Position numbers and translations under genes: made by a program. From Mycoplasmatota bacterium (GTDB lineage: Bacteria; Bacillota_I; Bacilli_A; RF39; UBA660): DNA of 64,000 nucleotides. The stretch lies in assembly GCA_022771205.1 (NCBI GenBank), contig JALFCF010000006.1:124001-188000 (forward strand). The letters run 5' to 3'. Position 1 is the first letter of the stretch. Every line of letters begins with the position of its first letter. This document shows positions 16,877 through 25,682 of this stretch, piece after piece. A model generated the notes under the pieces. The model was not told the origin of the DNA. It made no database searches and saw nothing but the letters and a program-made list of their open reading frames with translations.

Positions 16877-18046
16877 CTAACAACTATTATTTGTCAACAC
16901 TTTTTTACTTTTTCCCTTTCTTTTTTCATATATATCTCGATTTATCTCATAAATATGCATATTATTCAGTTTACCATATGCATAATATGCTTCCGGACGA
17001 ATTCCTATTTCTTGATACCCAATAGATTCATGTAATTTTTGAGATGGCAAATTAAATTCAAAAACACTGCTAACTAAAGAATTAAACGGTCCATTTTTAA
17101 ATTGCTCATCCAAAAACAATTGTACAGCTTCAGTTCCATATCCCTTATTTTGTTCACTAACATCACCAATCATAACTTCTAAATCCGCTGTTTTATTATA
17201 TAAATCTTTTCTAAACAAATTAATATATCCAATAATATCAGAGTCTTTTTCTATCACATAATCAACAGATTCTAAATGTTTTTTAGCTCGATAGTCATTC
17301 CAGTTCGTCTTATATTCTCCAAGAGGAATAGATACCCTAGGATCATTTAAAAATGATGCCATACGTGCAATATAATCCTTCTGTCCATCATATTTACAAA
17401 GTCGAATATGTTCACCATTCAACACCTTTTGCAAATTAGCTTCATCAACAGCTAACCCATTGATAGAGCAACAACGATTGGAAAAATTCAATTTAGTAGC
17501 TTGGTTTTTCGTTCCATATAATGGTTTAGTACACTGAAATGAAACAGTACTATACAAATTTTCACCTAATCGAGACGAATATTTTCTCTCTCCCATAAAA
17601 AACAACTGCGAATTAGTACAAATATCCAAAGCTTGTTGATTAAATATAGGAACATCTACCACAACACTATGTAAATTCATAATATCAAAAGCATACTCTA
17701 ACATTAAATCTGTAGCTTGTACACCATTAAAAATCTGAGAATCGTAAGCAATATCCGTGCACATTTTAATCCACATATGACTCCTTTGATTCATTGCCTG
17801 TGTATTAGTAAATCCAGTTAATCCAATAAACTGTTCAGTATCTTTATCAATAATAGCAAATACATTTTCTATAGCCATATTATTTAACTCTTCACGTGCT
17901 TCTTCTTCAGTTAGTTGATTTTCTCGTTTATATCCTTCAAAAACTACATTAGGTGCATTTACCCATTGCATATATTCTTTAGCATCATCTAAATTAATAG
18001 ATGCTAAATATATAGTATCTCCTTCTATTTTTTTATAATAACTCAT
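16877..18046 (-). CDS. Tandem GNAT (RimJ/RimL-type) acetyltransferase
   Basis: 389 residues made of two GNAT units. The first (about 1-180) has YLASINLDDAKEYMQWVN, FAIIDKDTEQFIGLTGF and VVVDVPIFNQQALDICTNS. The second (about 205-370) has IRLCKYDGQKDYIARMASF, DSDIIGYINLFRKD, the acetyl-CoA loop-like EQNKGYGTEAVQLFLDEQ and FEFNLPSQKLHESIGYQEIG. The second unit has the better Q-x-x-G-x-G/A loop, so it is probably the active one. Substrate unknown. It is a single gene between the infC leader and a terminator. Confidence 0.85.
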   Translation of the reverse strand: MSYYKKIEGDTIYLASINLDDAKEYMQWVNAPNVVFEGYKRENQLTEEEAREELNNMAIENVFAIIDKDTEQFIGLTGFTNTQAMNQRSHMWIKMCTDIAYDSQIFNGVQATDLMLEYAFDIMNLHSVVVDVPIFNQQALDICTNSQLFFMGERKYSSRLGENLYSTVSFQCTKPLYGTKNQATKLNFSNRCCSINGLAVDEANLQKVLNGEHIRLCKYDGQKDYIARMASFLNDPRVSIPLGEYKTNWNDYRAKKHLESVDYVIEKDSDIIGYINLFRKDLYNKTADLEVMIGDVSEQNKGYGTEAVQLFLDEQFKNGPFNSLVSSVFEFNLPSQKLHESIGYQEIGIRPEAYYAYGKLNNMHIYEINRDIYEKRKGKSKKVLTNNSC

Positions 18047-18060
18047 ATATCCCCCTAAAA

Positions 18061-18088
18061 CAAAAGGAACCTATCTAGATTCCCTTTA
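18061..18088 (-). terminator. Terminator after YfiH-like gene
   Basis: AAAGGGAATC-TAGATA-GGTTCCTTTT followed by GTTTTAG on the minus strand. It is an imperfect but long stem, in the gap between the YfiH-like and GNAT genes. Confidence 0.5.
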
Positions 18089-18154
18089 ATCTCAATTTGA
18101 ATTCAATAAAACTATAAAGAATAACTAATTGCTCATACAACAATTGCATCATAA

Positions 18155-19012
18155 TTATCTAGACTTTGCTTTTCTTTCTTTTTGATAAACAGCACCAATA
18201 AATTGACGACCAAATTTTGAAGCATCATTTAAGCCAGAAGCACTAGCAGCACTATTAGAATAATAATTAGGATCAGTAATTGTATCTGTTGGATCAAAAA
18301 AGACATGAGATATATTTCTTTCTTCTAACTGTTTTGAAATAACAGTTCTTAAATCAATGTGGAAAAGACCATTATCATCCACAACAATACCATCTTCCCA
18401 AACTGTACTATCAGTAGCCCACTTAGGCCAAGTATCGTAAGTCCAGCTGTTTCCTGCACAAGCACTAACATAAGCTGAAATATCTTCTTCTTTACTACCA
18501 TATCCATTAACTAAAACATCAGCAATCTTCATAGGCATCTTCTTATCAATAAGTTCAGCACTACAATGACCAACTGCAGTTACACCTTTTGTTTTATCTT
18601 CCATAATAACAACTGGACAATCAGCAACCGGATGACCAACAACCACACCAGGATTCTTATCTGTAATAACTAATATATCTTCATTAATATCAGTCCATCC
18701 ATTAGGATTTTGCTTAGTATACTCTTCAGTAATTTCAAAATAACTACCATTTTTATCTACTTGATCAGCCATAAACATTTTATGCCAATCAAATTGTTCT
18801 TCTTCAGCAAACATTTTACGATGAATTGTAAATATTTTCTTCTTATCAGCTGGTGTAAAAGCATAATTCTGTAATTCTTCACTCGTTAACCCATTTTCAT
18901 CAGCTAACATCTTCTTATCACTTTCTGTAATATTAGTTAGTCTAATAGTACCACCATTCATAGTACCATAAATATTTTTAGAATCAACAATTTTTAATCT
19001 CACTTTTTCCAT
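18155..19012 (-). CDS. YfiH/laccase-domain (purine nucleoside) family protein
   Basis: 285 residues. Family landmarks are a His-containing segment GVVVGHPVADCPVVIMED (the H and the C of ADC are metal ligands) and TAVGHCSAELIDK (the second ligand His). A C-terminal ACAGNSWTYDTWPKWA and HVFFDPTDTITDPNYYSNSAAS match the end of YfiH/YlmD proteins. Members have been described as zinc-dependent purine nucleoside phosphorylase/adenosine deaminase-like enzymes and earlier as polyphenol oxidases. The GHPV and HCSA spellings differ from the usual V-H-x-G-W pattern, so activity is not certain. Confidence 0.8.
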   Translation of the reverse strand: MEKVRLKIVDSKNIYGTMNGGTIRLTNITESDKKMLADENGLTSEELQNYAFTPADKKKIFTIHRKMFAEEEQFDWHKMFMADQVDKNGSYFEITEEYTKQNPNGWTDINEDILVITDKNPGVVVGHPVADCPVVIMEDKTKGVTAVGHCSAELIDKKMPMKIADVLVNGYGSKEEDISAYVSACAGNSWTYDTWPKWATDSTVWEDGIVVDDNGLFHIDLRTVISKQLEERNISHVFFDPTDTITDPNYYSNSAASASGLNDASKFGRQFIGAVYQKERKAKSR

Positions 19013-19076
19013 AAACTTCTCCCCCTCATTTTATGTGCATATTATACCATAATTAAACAAAAAAGTCAAATTAAAC

Positions 19077-19664
19077 TTACTTTTTTGCCTTTACAAACAC
19101 TTGACCCTTTCCTACAAAAGCCGAATTTGTTTCAATATCCACAGTGGAAAGTAACATCATATCTTGTACAACCCTTTTAGCTTCATCCGTCAAATCATTA
19201 TCAGAAGTCATTCCTTGTTGTAAAGATTTAACATCATCTAAATACCCTCCAACACCAGAATCAGGAGTATACTCTTGCTCATCAAGTTCAACAACAGCAG
19301 AAGAATTTTTATAAGATACATATAAATTTTTAACCTGATCTTCCGGATTATCTTCTTTTAATCTCTGCGAAAAATACATATAAGAAGTATCTACTAATTC
19401 TTGATAATCTGTACTTAAATCCTCATTTATAACCTTTGCAACACAATCACTATCTAAAAACTCACTTGCTTCCTCACTAATCGAAATGTCCATGTTTTCT
19501 TCTAAAGCTGTACTAACAGACTGAGTATTGGATATAAACATATTTTCTATCTTTGAAAGATTAGCACTAACAACATTCAAAGAATCATCTTTAGAACAAG
19601 CAACTAAAGAAGTCATTAAAATACCAACAGTTAGAAAAACTATAAAATTTCTAACTATTTTCAT
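19077..19664 (-). CDS. Putative lipoprotein
   Basis: 195 residues. The N-terminus MKIVRNFIVFLTVGILMTSLVACSKDD has a classical signal peptide and a lipobox (L-V-A-C, Cys near residue 23), shown here only to mark the site. The mature part is acidic and mostly helical with SVDIETNSAFVGKGQVFVKAKK at the end in a beta pattern. I do not recognise a domain. It has its own AGGTTGC-like ribosome-binding region and small gaps on both sides. Function unknown. Confidence 0.75.
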   Translation of the reverse strand: MKIVRNFIVFLTVGILMTSLVACSKDDSLNVVSANLSKIENMFISNTQSVSTALEENMDISISEEASEFLDSDCVAKVINEDLSTDYQELVDTSYMYFSQRLKEDNPEDQVKNLYVSYKNSSAVVELDEQEYTPDSGVGGYLDDVKSLQQGMTSDNDLTDEAKRVVQDMMLLSTVDIETNSAFVGKGQVFVKAKK

Positions 19665-19720
19665 AAAGCAACCTCCAAAATTAAATAGTGCAATTTAGTA
19701 TATCACAAATATTAAAAAAA

Positions 19721-20461
19721 TTAAATATCAACCGCTTCCAAAGCTTTCTTTGACATTTGCTTAACTTTAGCATAATAAATAAAAGTATCTATTATCTTTC
19801 TAGAATTATCATCAAAATCATAACTAATTTCCGGATGCCACTGAACACCTAAATTAAATGCATCACCAGGATATTCAAGTGCCTCTATTTGACCATCAGG
19901 ACTAGTTGCAACAGTTCGATAAACATGATTGCTCGTCGCATGATAATTATGAAAACTATTAACTTTTATTTTTTCTTCACCTACAATTTCATACAATTTA
20001 CTATCTTTTAATATTGTAACCTCATGAACTAAAGAAAAATCATCATCCTCTTGATTATGCAAAATATTACTTGTATTACTTTCTAATTTTACTTCTTCAT
20101 CATAGCAACTCATCATTTGCATACCAAGACAAACAGCTAAGACCGGTATCTTCATCTCTATTGCAACTTCTAAAAGATATCTATCATATGGTGTTATTTT
20201 AACTCCTCCCGGAAAAAACAAACCATCACAACATTCTAAGTTTCTATGAATCAACTTTTTCTCTTCTTCTGTCAATTGAGGAAATTCATTCCCTTTTGTA
20301 TTAATATAATCTACATCTTGTACAGGGGTAATAGAAAACACAAATCCGCCTGCTTTCTGAAAAGTTCTTCTAACTTTCTCACCAATATATAAAATTGGCC
20401 TTTCATCATTCATATGAGTATATCTCAAAGGAACTCCTATTACTGGTCTCATAAACATCAT
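19721..20461 (-). CDS. Class I glutamine amidotransferase-like (PuuD/peptidase C26) protein
   Basis: 246 residues. IGVPLRYTHMNDERPILYIG at the N-terminus, DGLFFPGGVKITPYDRY, the nucleophile elbow PVLAVCLGMQMM (Cys near 118) and the catalytic His in GVQWHPEISYD match gamma-glutamyl-GABA hydrolase-like proteins of the peptidase C26 family. The usual motif is G-x-C-x-G. Substrate cannot be told from sequence. It follows glyS by about 70 bases on the same strand. Confidence 0.85.
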   Translation of the reverse strand: MMFMRPVIGVPLRYTHMNDERPILYIGEKVRRTFQKAGGFVFSITPVQDVDYINTKGNEFPQLTEEEKKLIHRNLECCDGLFFPGGVKITPYDRYLLEVAIEMKIPVLAVCLGMQMMSCYDEEVKLESNTSNILHNQEDDDFSLVHEVTILKDSKLYEIVGEEKIKVNSFHNYHATSNHVYRTVATSPDGQIEALEYPGDAFNLGVQWHPEISYDFDDNSRKIIDTFIYYAKVKQMSKKALEAVDI

Positions 20462-20531
20462 CCTCCAATCATTAATTAAAACAAATATAACAAAAAGAAA
20501 GAAAATTTACCAGAAACACAAAAAGAAAGAA

Positions 20532-21920
20532 TTAAAATTTAATTCTTTCTTCTACGTAATTAACCACTTCTTCTAAAGGTAATACTATTTGTTCCATAGT
20601 ATCTCTATCTCTCAAAGTAACAGTACCATTATTTAAAGTATCATCATCAACAGTAACAGCAAATGGTGTACCGATGGCATCACATCTTCTATATCTCTTA
20701 CCAATAGATGCAGTCTCATCATAACTAGTTACAAAATGACTAGCTAACGTACTATAAACCTCTCTAGCCTTTTCACCATGATATTTTTTATTTAATGGTA
20801 AAACTGCTACTTTATATGGAGCAAGCGCAGGATGAAATCTCATAACCTCACGACTATCTCCACTTTCCAATACTTCTTCATCATAAGCTTCACATAGAAA
20901 TGCTAAAATCACACGATCTAAACCAAGTGCTGGTTCAATACAATATGGAATAAACTCTTCATTAGTTTCAGGATCAACACATTTAAAATCCTCACCACTA
21001 CCTTCCATATGATTCTTTAAATCATGATCTGTTCTATTAGCAATTCCCCATAATTCATCAAAACCAAATGGATATAAATATTCAATATCAGTAGTGGCTT
21101 TACTGTAATGAGCAAGTTCTTCTTTCTTTTGATCATAAAAATGTAAATGTTCATTTTTCATACCTAAAGAAGTTAAAAAATTCATACAGTAATTTTTCCA
21201 ATAAAGGAACCATTCTTCATCTTCTCCTGGCTTACAGAAAAATTCTAACTCCATTTGTTCAAACTCACGAGTACGGAAAGTAAAATTACCAGGTGTAATT
21301 TCGTTACGGAAACTTTTACCAGTTTGTCCAATACCAAAAGGAAGTTTAGCTCTCATACTTCTTTGAACATTCAAAAAGTTTACAAACATACCTTGAGCAG
21401 TTTCAGGTCTAAGATAAATTGTACTTTTTTTATCTTCAGTAACACCTTGGAAAGTCTTAAACATAATATTAAAATCACGAATATCAGTAAAGTTTTCACT
21501 TCCACAATTAGGACACTTAATATGCTTTTCTTTAATAAAATTTTCTAATTGTTCATGAGACCAACCATCTGCATGCTCATCACTCTCATGATCTTTCAAA
21601 TACTGATTAACAATTTTATCAGCACGAAATCTTTCTTTACAATCTTTACAATCCATAAGTGGATCAGTAGCCATTTTCACATGTCCTGATACCTCCCATG
21701 TTTTAGGATTCATCAAAATAGCTGACTGAATACCATAATTATATGGACTTTCCTGAATGAATTTCTTCCACCAAGCTCTACGAATATTTTCTTTTAGCTC
21801 AACACCTAAAGGACCATAATCCCATGTATTGGCAAGTCCTCCATAAATTTCACTTCCCTGAAAGATAAATCCATATTGTTTACAATAATTAGTTAATTTT
21901 TCCATTGTTAATTTTTCCAT
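20532..21920 (-). CDS. glyS: Glycyl-tRNA synthetase, single-chain class II type
   Basis: 462 residues, the length of the alpha2 GlyRS found in many Bacillota, archaea and eukaryotes. It begins with [20 protein letters not shown] and [20 protein letters not shown] (motif 1 region). Motif 2 is [14 protein letters not shown], and motif 3 is in [20 protein letters not shown] zinc-ribbon-like [17 protein letters not shown] pair lies within the insertion, and an anticodon-binding domain closes the protein. Expression is probably set by the T-box-like leader at 22042-22170, with a 21-codon ORF lying between leader and gene. Confidence 0.97.
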   Translation of the reverse strand: MEKLTMEKLTNYCKQYGFIFQGSEIYGGLANTWDYGPLGVELKENIRRAWWKKFIQESPYNYGIQSAILMNPKTWEVSGHVKMATDPLMDCKDCKERFRADKIVNQYLKDHESDEHADGWSHEQLENFIKEKHIKCPNCGSENFTDIRDFNIMFKTFQGVTEDKKSTIYLRPETAQGMFVNFLNVQRSMRAKLPFGIGQTGKSFRNEITPGNFTFRTREFEQMELEFFCKPGEDEEWFLYWKNYCMNFLTSLGMKNEHLHFYDQKKEELAHYSKATTDIEYLYPFGFDELWGIANRTDHDLKNHMEGSGEDFKCVDPETNEEFIPYCIEPALGLDRVILAFLCEAYDEEVLESGDSREVMRFHPALAPYKVAVLPLNKKYHGEKAREVYSTLASHFVTSYDETASIGKRYRRCDAIGTPFAVTVDDDTLNNGTVTLRDRDTMEQIVLPLEEVVNYVEERIKF

Positions 21921-21964
21921 AATATTTCTCCTTTTCTATATAATAATTATTCTAAAACTACAAA

Positions 21965-22030
21965 TTAAATCCCTCGGTAATCTCCCGAATAAGTAATAGA
22001 TAGAATAAAAATTAACATACGATAATCCAT
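21965..22030 (-). CDS. Short ORF between T-box leader and glyS
   Basis: A 21-codon frame begins MDYRMLIFILSITYSGDYRG and ends at TAA 21967-21965. It has a clear AGAGGTG ribosome-binding site 7 bases ahead of the ATG, as strong as that of glyS. It lies between the T-box terminator and glyS, 44 bases before glyS. It could be a leader peptide or an accidental frame. A small hairpin TCGG-GAGATTA-CCGA lies near its end. Confidence 0.4.
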   Translation of the reverse strand: MDYRMLIFILSITYSGDYRGI

Positions 22031-22041
22031 AATTATTCACC

Positions 22042-22170
22042 TCTTTGTAAATAAAAAAATCTAGAATATGTAAGGACGAGTCTCCCCGCGGTTCCACCTT
22101 ACTTATTCTAGACGAATCAGCTTTAACTTATACTGCTCACGGCTTTCCACACCGGTCATCACACTTATTA
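22042..22170 (-). promoter_or_regulatory. Unusually short T-box-like leader of glyS
   Basis: The 3' half is a clear T-box: antiterminator AAGGTGGAACCGCGGGG followed by a terminator made of TCTAGAATA(AGTAAGG) and CCTTACATATTCTAGA with a run of T (complement of about 22050-22110). From the predicted start the transcript has only some 60 bases before the antiterminator, and no AG-bulge or GGTTGGTG loop as seen in the other three T-boxes of this window. Instead a compact three-way fold is possible: GAC, CGG-loop-CCG, CAG-loop-CTG, GTC. The loop GTGTGGAAAG holds a possible GGA glycine specifier. Glycine specificity is inferred from glyS. Confidence 0.7.
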
Positions 22171-22175
22171 CATAT

Positions 22176-22204
22176 AATATACAAAACTAAAAAAATTATG
22201 TCAA
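22176..22204 (-). promoter_or_regulatory. Promoter of glyS leader transcript
   Basis: A consensus -35 TTGACA (complement of 22199-22204), a 17-base spacer and -10 TATATT (22176-22181). This fixes the leader 5' end at about 22169. Upstream, 22205-22390 holds no convincing gene; a 32-codon frame at 22224-22322 has only a weak ribosome-binding site. Confidence 0.8.
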
Positions 22205-22390
22205 GAATTTTTATAATTCTATTTTACCAAATCAAATATTGATATTTCATAATAGAAACTGGTGAAGAAGAATATTTTTTTACTTTCTTTCTTCCCAAAA
22301 AGCTCTTGATTTTAATCAACATACAACCATCCCCTAAAATGTGCACATATTATAACACATAAGAAGAAAAAAGTCAATTGCACTATGAAC

Positions 22391-22630
22391 CTAAACGTGA
22401 ATAGTTCTAATAGAATATTTAATAACTCTTTGTTTTTTAGAATAAGAAATTAAATTTTCTAAAAACTCTACCATTTGAAATACAGTATAAATAAAAAGTA
22501 AACCAAATACCACTAAAAAATAAATATCAACCTGTACTAATACTAACATTAAAATACAAACAGCAACCAAAGAAATAAAAAATCCTAAAGTATCTAAAAT
22601 TTTTAATAGCATTTCTTTTCTTCTAAGCAT
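22391..22630 (-). CDS. Small membrane protein
   Basis: 79 residues with two hydrophobic segments, about 14-32 (LGFFISLVAVCILMLVLVQ) and 34-54 (IYFLVVFGLLFIYTVFQMV), flanked by basic ends. It lies 42 bases after recO with a GGGGG-type ribosome-binding site (AGGGGGTATT). No family recognised. It may belong to the era-recO operon end. Confidence 0.65.
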   Translation of the reverse strand: MLRRKEMLLKILDTLGFFISLVAVCILMLVLVQVDIYFLVVFGLLFIYTVFQMVEFLENLISYSKKQRVIKYSIRTIHV

Positions 22631-22671
22631 AAATAATACCCCCTAAAATTAGTGGATATTATACCATAAAA

Positions 22672-23421
22672 TTAACTTTGCGTCAATTTATTTATTTGCC
22701 TAATAAATTCCTTACTTTTCAAATACACACCAGTGTATCTATCATAATAATCATCTAAAAAACGGTTTATTTCTAATACTACCATATCACTAACTTCTAA
22801 TTTAGAAATATTCTTAATATCAACATAATAAAATAAACGTAATAATTTAATAGTCTTATCCGAAACGATTGGTTCATTATGATAACAATTACGACATAAA
22901 TAACCACCAGCATTAGAATCAATAGTAACAATACCTTTATCACTACCACATATACTACAAGAATCAATATTAGGACTAACACCTAAAAAATTCAAAAGTT
23001 TAAGTTCTAAAATCTCAGTAAGCACCATTGGAGAGAAACCATCTTCCATTTTTTTTAAAGTATCTGTTAATAATTCCAAAATCATAGAATCATCATTTTC
23101 TCTTAATACCTGTGATGTAAGTTCCAATAAAAAAGATGCATAACTTACTTTTTCTAAGTCTGTAAGTAGTTTAGAATAAGACTCTATAACATCTACTGCC
23201 TTTAAAGTAGAAACACCATCTTTTTTATAATAAATATGAAATTTACCATACAACAATTTACGACTAACACCTCGTAATTTACATTTTAAATTACGGCATC
23301 CTTTAGACATAATACCAATAAGGCCATGTTCTTTAGTAAAAACATTCAAAATTTTGCTAGATTCACTATAATTTGTCTCACTTAAAACAATACCTTCAAC
23401 ACATTCTAACTTCAAAACCAT
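22672..23421 (-). CDS. recO: DNA repair protein RecO
   Basis: 249 residues starting at ATG 23421, which shares its A with the stop of yqzL (TGATG). The N-terminal OB fold is EGIVLSETNYSESSKILNVF then GLIGIMSKGCRN. The helical C-terminal domain contains the zinc-site cysteines SCSICG and YLCRNCYHNEP. RecO loads RecA with RecR in gap repair. The order era-yqzL-recO-glyS is standard in Bacillota, which strengthens the call. Confidence 0.95.
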   Translation of the reverse strand: MVLKLECVEGIVLSETNYSESSKILNVFTKEHGLIGIMSKGCRNLKCKLRGVSRKLLYGKFHIYYKKDGVSTLKAVDVIESYSKLLTDLEKVSYASFLLELTSQVLRENDDSMILELLTDTLKKMEDGFSPMVLTEILELKLLNFLGVSPNIDSCSICGSDKGIVTIDSNAGGYLCRNCYHNEPIVSDKTIKLLRLFYYVDIKNISKLEVSDMVVLEINRFLDDYYDRYTGVYLKSKEFIRQINKLTQS

Positions 23422-23507
23422 CACTTCTTCTTCATAACTGCTTGATACAAACGATAATATTTAATTTCTCCAGTTTTTTTAAATAATTCCCATAAAATAT
23501 TTTCCAT
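23421..23507 (-). CDS. yqzL: YqzL-like small protein
   Basis: A 28-residue frame with a strong GAGGTGATTTTTA ribosome-binding site. It begins MENILWELFKKTGEIKYYRL, matching the YqzL pattern of a W-x-x-F-x-x-T-G-x-x-x-x-Y-L-x-Y core. Its place between era and recO is the normal yqzL locus, and its stop overlaps the recO start. Function in the family is not established. Confidence 0.85.
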   Translation of the reverse strand: MENILWELFKKTGEIKYYRLYQAVMKKK

Positions 23508-23564
23508 TAAAAATCACCTCTATATTTTTATAGTGATGATTTTTTTTATTTTTTATTCAAAATT

Positions 23565-24455
23565 TTATTCATCTTCATCTTTCAGTCCAAGCTCCAAGAA
23601 ATATCTCTCTTCATCTCGCCAATTTTTTAAAGTTTTAACATAAGTTTCTAAATAAACCTTTTTCCCTAAAAACTCTTCCATATCGTGTCGAGCTCTACTT
23701 CCAATTTCTTTTAGCATAGCTCCACCTTTACCAATAACAATCTTTTTTATATTGTCACGATCCACTACAACTAATACTTGAATATGGACAACATTTTCAT
23801 CCTCTTCATAATTTTCCACATAGCAAGTAACACTATGAGGGATTTCTTGCCTTGTAAGTTCTAAAACTTTTTCCCGAACAAACTCAGCCATAATAAATCT
23901 TGTAGAAACATTAGTAAGGTCTTCATCTGAATAAATTTTATCCATATTTGGCAAATAGTTTTTTAAACAAGAAATTAAACTATCCAAATTACTTTTTTTC
24001 TTAGCAGAAATAGGAATAATTTCTGCAAAATCATATTTTTCTTTTAAATGATTAATTTTCTCTAATAAAACTGTTTTATCTTTAAATTGATCAACTTTAT
24101 TTAAGAGTAAAAACACTGGAACACCATGATTCTTTATTTTTTCTAAAATAAATTCATCACCCTTACCAAAGCCTTTATAAATATCAACTAAAAATAAAAT
24201 AACATCTACACCTTCAGTATTATTATAAGCTTTTTTATTCATTAAACTTCCTAATTTATGAGTTGGTTTATGAATCCCAGGTGTATCAATAAAAATAATT
24301 TGAGAATCTTTATCATTGTAAATTCCTTGAATAACATTACGAGTAGTCCCACTAACATTAGATGTGATTGCAAGCTTCATTCCAAGTAAACTGTTAAGTA
24401 ATGTACTCTTACCAACATTAGGGCGGCCAACTAAACTAACAAATCCACACTTCAT
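23565..24455 (-). CDS. era: GTPase Era
   Basis: 296 residues. G1 is GRPNVGKSTLLN (about 10-18), G2 region SGTTRNVIQG, G3 IDTPGIHKP, G4 NKVD, and G5 ISAKK, followed by the KH domain (VVVDRDNIKKIVIGKGGAML). Era binds the 3' end of 16S rRNA in 30S assembly. The start overlaps the cdd stop by four bases (ATGA). It sits within the ybeY-dgkA-cdd-era-yqzL-recO chain. Confidence 0.97.
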   Translation of the reverse strand: MKCGFVSLVGRPNVGKSTLLNSLLGMKLAITSNVSGTTRNVIQGIYNDKDSQIIFIDTPGIHKPTHKLGSLMNKKAYNNTEGVDVILFLVDIYKGFGKGDEFILEKIKNHGVPVFLLLNKVDQFKDKTVLLEKINHLKEKYDFAEIIPISAKKKSNLDSLISCLKNYLPNMDKIYSDEDLTNVSTRFIMAEFVREKVLELTRQEIPHSVTCYVENYEEDENVVHIQVLVVVDRDNIKKIVIGKGGAMLKEIGSRARHDMEEFLGKKVYLETYVKTLKNWRDEERYFLELGLKDEDE

Positions 24456-24838
24456 ACTAAATCATCCTCTCCAAAGGGATATGGACACAACTCATGAACT
24501 GTATGTTTTACTACATCCCCATCTGTAGAATAACAATAAACAAAACAATCTTCACCAAACACTTCAGAAATCATCTGTCTGCAAACAAAACATGGCATTC
24601 CAATTTTTCCACTAGAGACCATAACATGAAGTTCTTTAAACTCACCTTTTTTTACACCAGCCGTAATAGCATTAAATATTGCAGTTCTCTCTGCACAAGT
24701 GCCTGCTCTCGTACTAGCATCTTCTACATTAACTCCAAAAAACTCCCTCCCATCGCTTGTAACTACGCAAGCAGAAACAGGAAAGTTTGAAATTGGAACA
24801 TAACTATTTTTATGTAATTCTAACAACTTTTCTTTCAT
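24452..24838 (-). CDS. cdd: Cytidine deaminase
   Basis: 128 residues, tetrameric-type CDA. Zinc and catalytic residues are in GTCAERTAIFNAI (Cys and Glu of C-A-E) and GMPCFVCRQMISEVFG (P-C-x-x-C). The N-terminal YVPISNFPVSACVVTSDGR is also typical. The enzyme deaminates cytidine and deoxycytidine in pyrimidine salvage. It overlaps dgkA and era by four bases each, so the cluster is translationally coupled. Confidence 0.95.
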   Translation of the reverse strand: MKEKLLELHKNSYVPISNFPVSACVVTSDGREFFGVNVEDASTRAGTCAERTAIFNAITAGVKKGEFKELHVMVSSGKIGMPCFVCRQMISEVFGEDCFVYCYSTDGDVVKHTVHELCPYPFGEDDLV

Positions 24839-25245
24839 AATATACCTCTCATAAATTCTATAATTTCAGGAACAAAAATAATAAGACCTATAATAGCAGA
24901 GATAATAGCCATCATAAGAACTCCTGCACTTGCTGTATCTTTAGCTAATTTTGCTAAAGGATGTATATCAGGAGAAGCTAAATCTACAACAAATTCAATT
25001 GCCGTATTAAAAAATTCAGCCATCAAAACCAAACCTATTAAAACTAAGCAAACTAACCACTCAGTATAACTGATTTGAAAAACAAAACCAAAAATAACAA
25101 CCAAAATAGCAATAACAGTATGAATCTTTAAATTTTGTTCTCCTTTATATGCCTCAACAATACCACAAGATGCATAGCGAAAACTATCAACTAATCTTTT
25201 TTCATCCAGAAGTTTTTTCTTCTTATCTTTCGATGTTGCACTCAT
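24835..25245 (-). CDS. dgkA: Diacylglycerol/undecaprenol kinase
   Basis: 136 residues. A cytosolic basic N-terminus is followed by VDSFRYASCGIVEAYKGEQN, LKIHTVIAILVVIFG, the signature LVLMAEFFNTAIEFVVDLAS and DTASAGVLMMAIISAIIG, all of the DgkA family with three membrane helices. Gram-positive members phosphorylate undecaprenol rather than diacylglycerol, a family inference. It starts inside the ybeY end (23-base overlap) behind GAGGAGG. Confidence 0.93.
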   Translation of the reverse strand: MSATSKDKKKKLLDEKRLVDSFRYASCGIVEAYKGEQNLKIHTVIAILVVIFGFVFQISYTEWLVCLVLIGLVLMAEFFNTAIEFVVDLASPDIHPLAKLAKDTASAGVLMMAIISAIIGLIIFVPEIIEFMRGIL

Positions 25246-25672
25246 GTAATACCTCCTCTTGCTTAGAAAACATAATTTCTTCCTCTTCTTTGGTCATATG
25301 ATCATATCCTAGCAAATGATAAAAACCATGTACAGCTAAGAAAGTAAGTTCTCTAAGTAATGAATGACCATACTCTTTTGCCTGACTTTTAGCCTTATCA
25401 ATAGAAATATAAATATCTCCTAACACTCGTTCACCATCAGGAACAACCATATCTTTCTCATCTTCCAAAGCAAAAGTAATAACATCAGTTTCTCTATCAA
25501 TATGACGATAATCTCTATTAAGTACATGAATATAATTATTATCAACAATAATAACATTAAAAATAACATTTTCTAATTTTTCTTTTTTGATTGCATAATT
25601 TAAAACGCTTTTCACAGTTTCTAATTCATCAATTTCTTCATCTGTTTGATTAAAAATTTCTAATTCACTCAT
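25223..25672 (-). CDS. ybeY: Endoribonuclease YbeY
   Basis: 149 residues. The metal-binding motif HGFYHLLGYDH (H-x3-H-x5-H) is near residues 115-125. Upstream are LNRDYRHIDRETDVITFAL and LGDIYISIDKAKSQAKEYG. YbeY acts in 16S rRNA 3'-end maturation and ribosome quality control. In most Bacillota phoH and pgpH precede it; here a VanZ-like gene does. Confidence 0.95.
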   Translation of the reverse strand: MSELEIFNQTDEEIDELETVKSVLNYAIKKEKLENVIFNVIIVDNNYIHVLNRDYRHIDRETDVITFALEDEKDMVVPDGERVLGDIYISIDKAKSQAKEYGHSLLRELTFLAVHGFYHLLGYDHMTKEEEEIMFSKQEEVLHECNIER

Positions 25673-25682
25673 TCTACCACCT

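Noticed and set aside
22224-22322. 32-codon frame beginning MLIKIKSFLGRKK upstream of the glyS promoter
   Set aside because: Weak ribosome-binding site, no neighbours to support it and no recognisable product.
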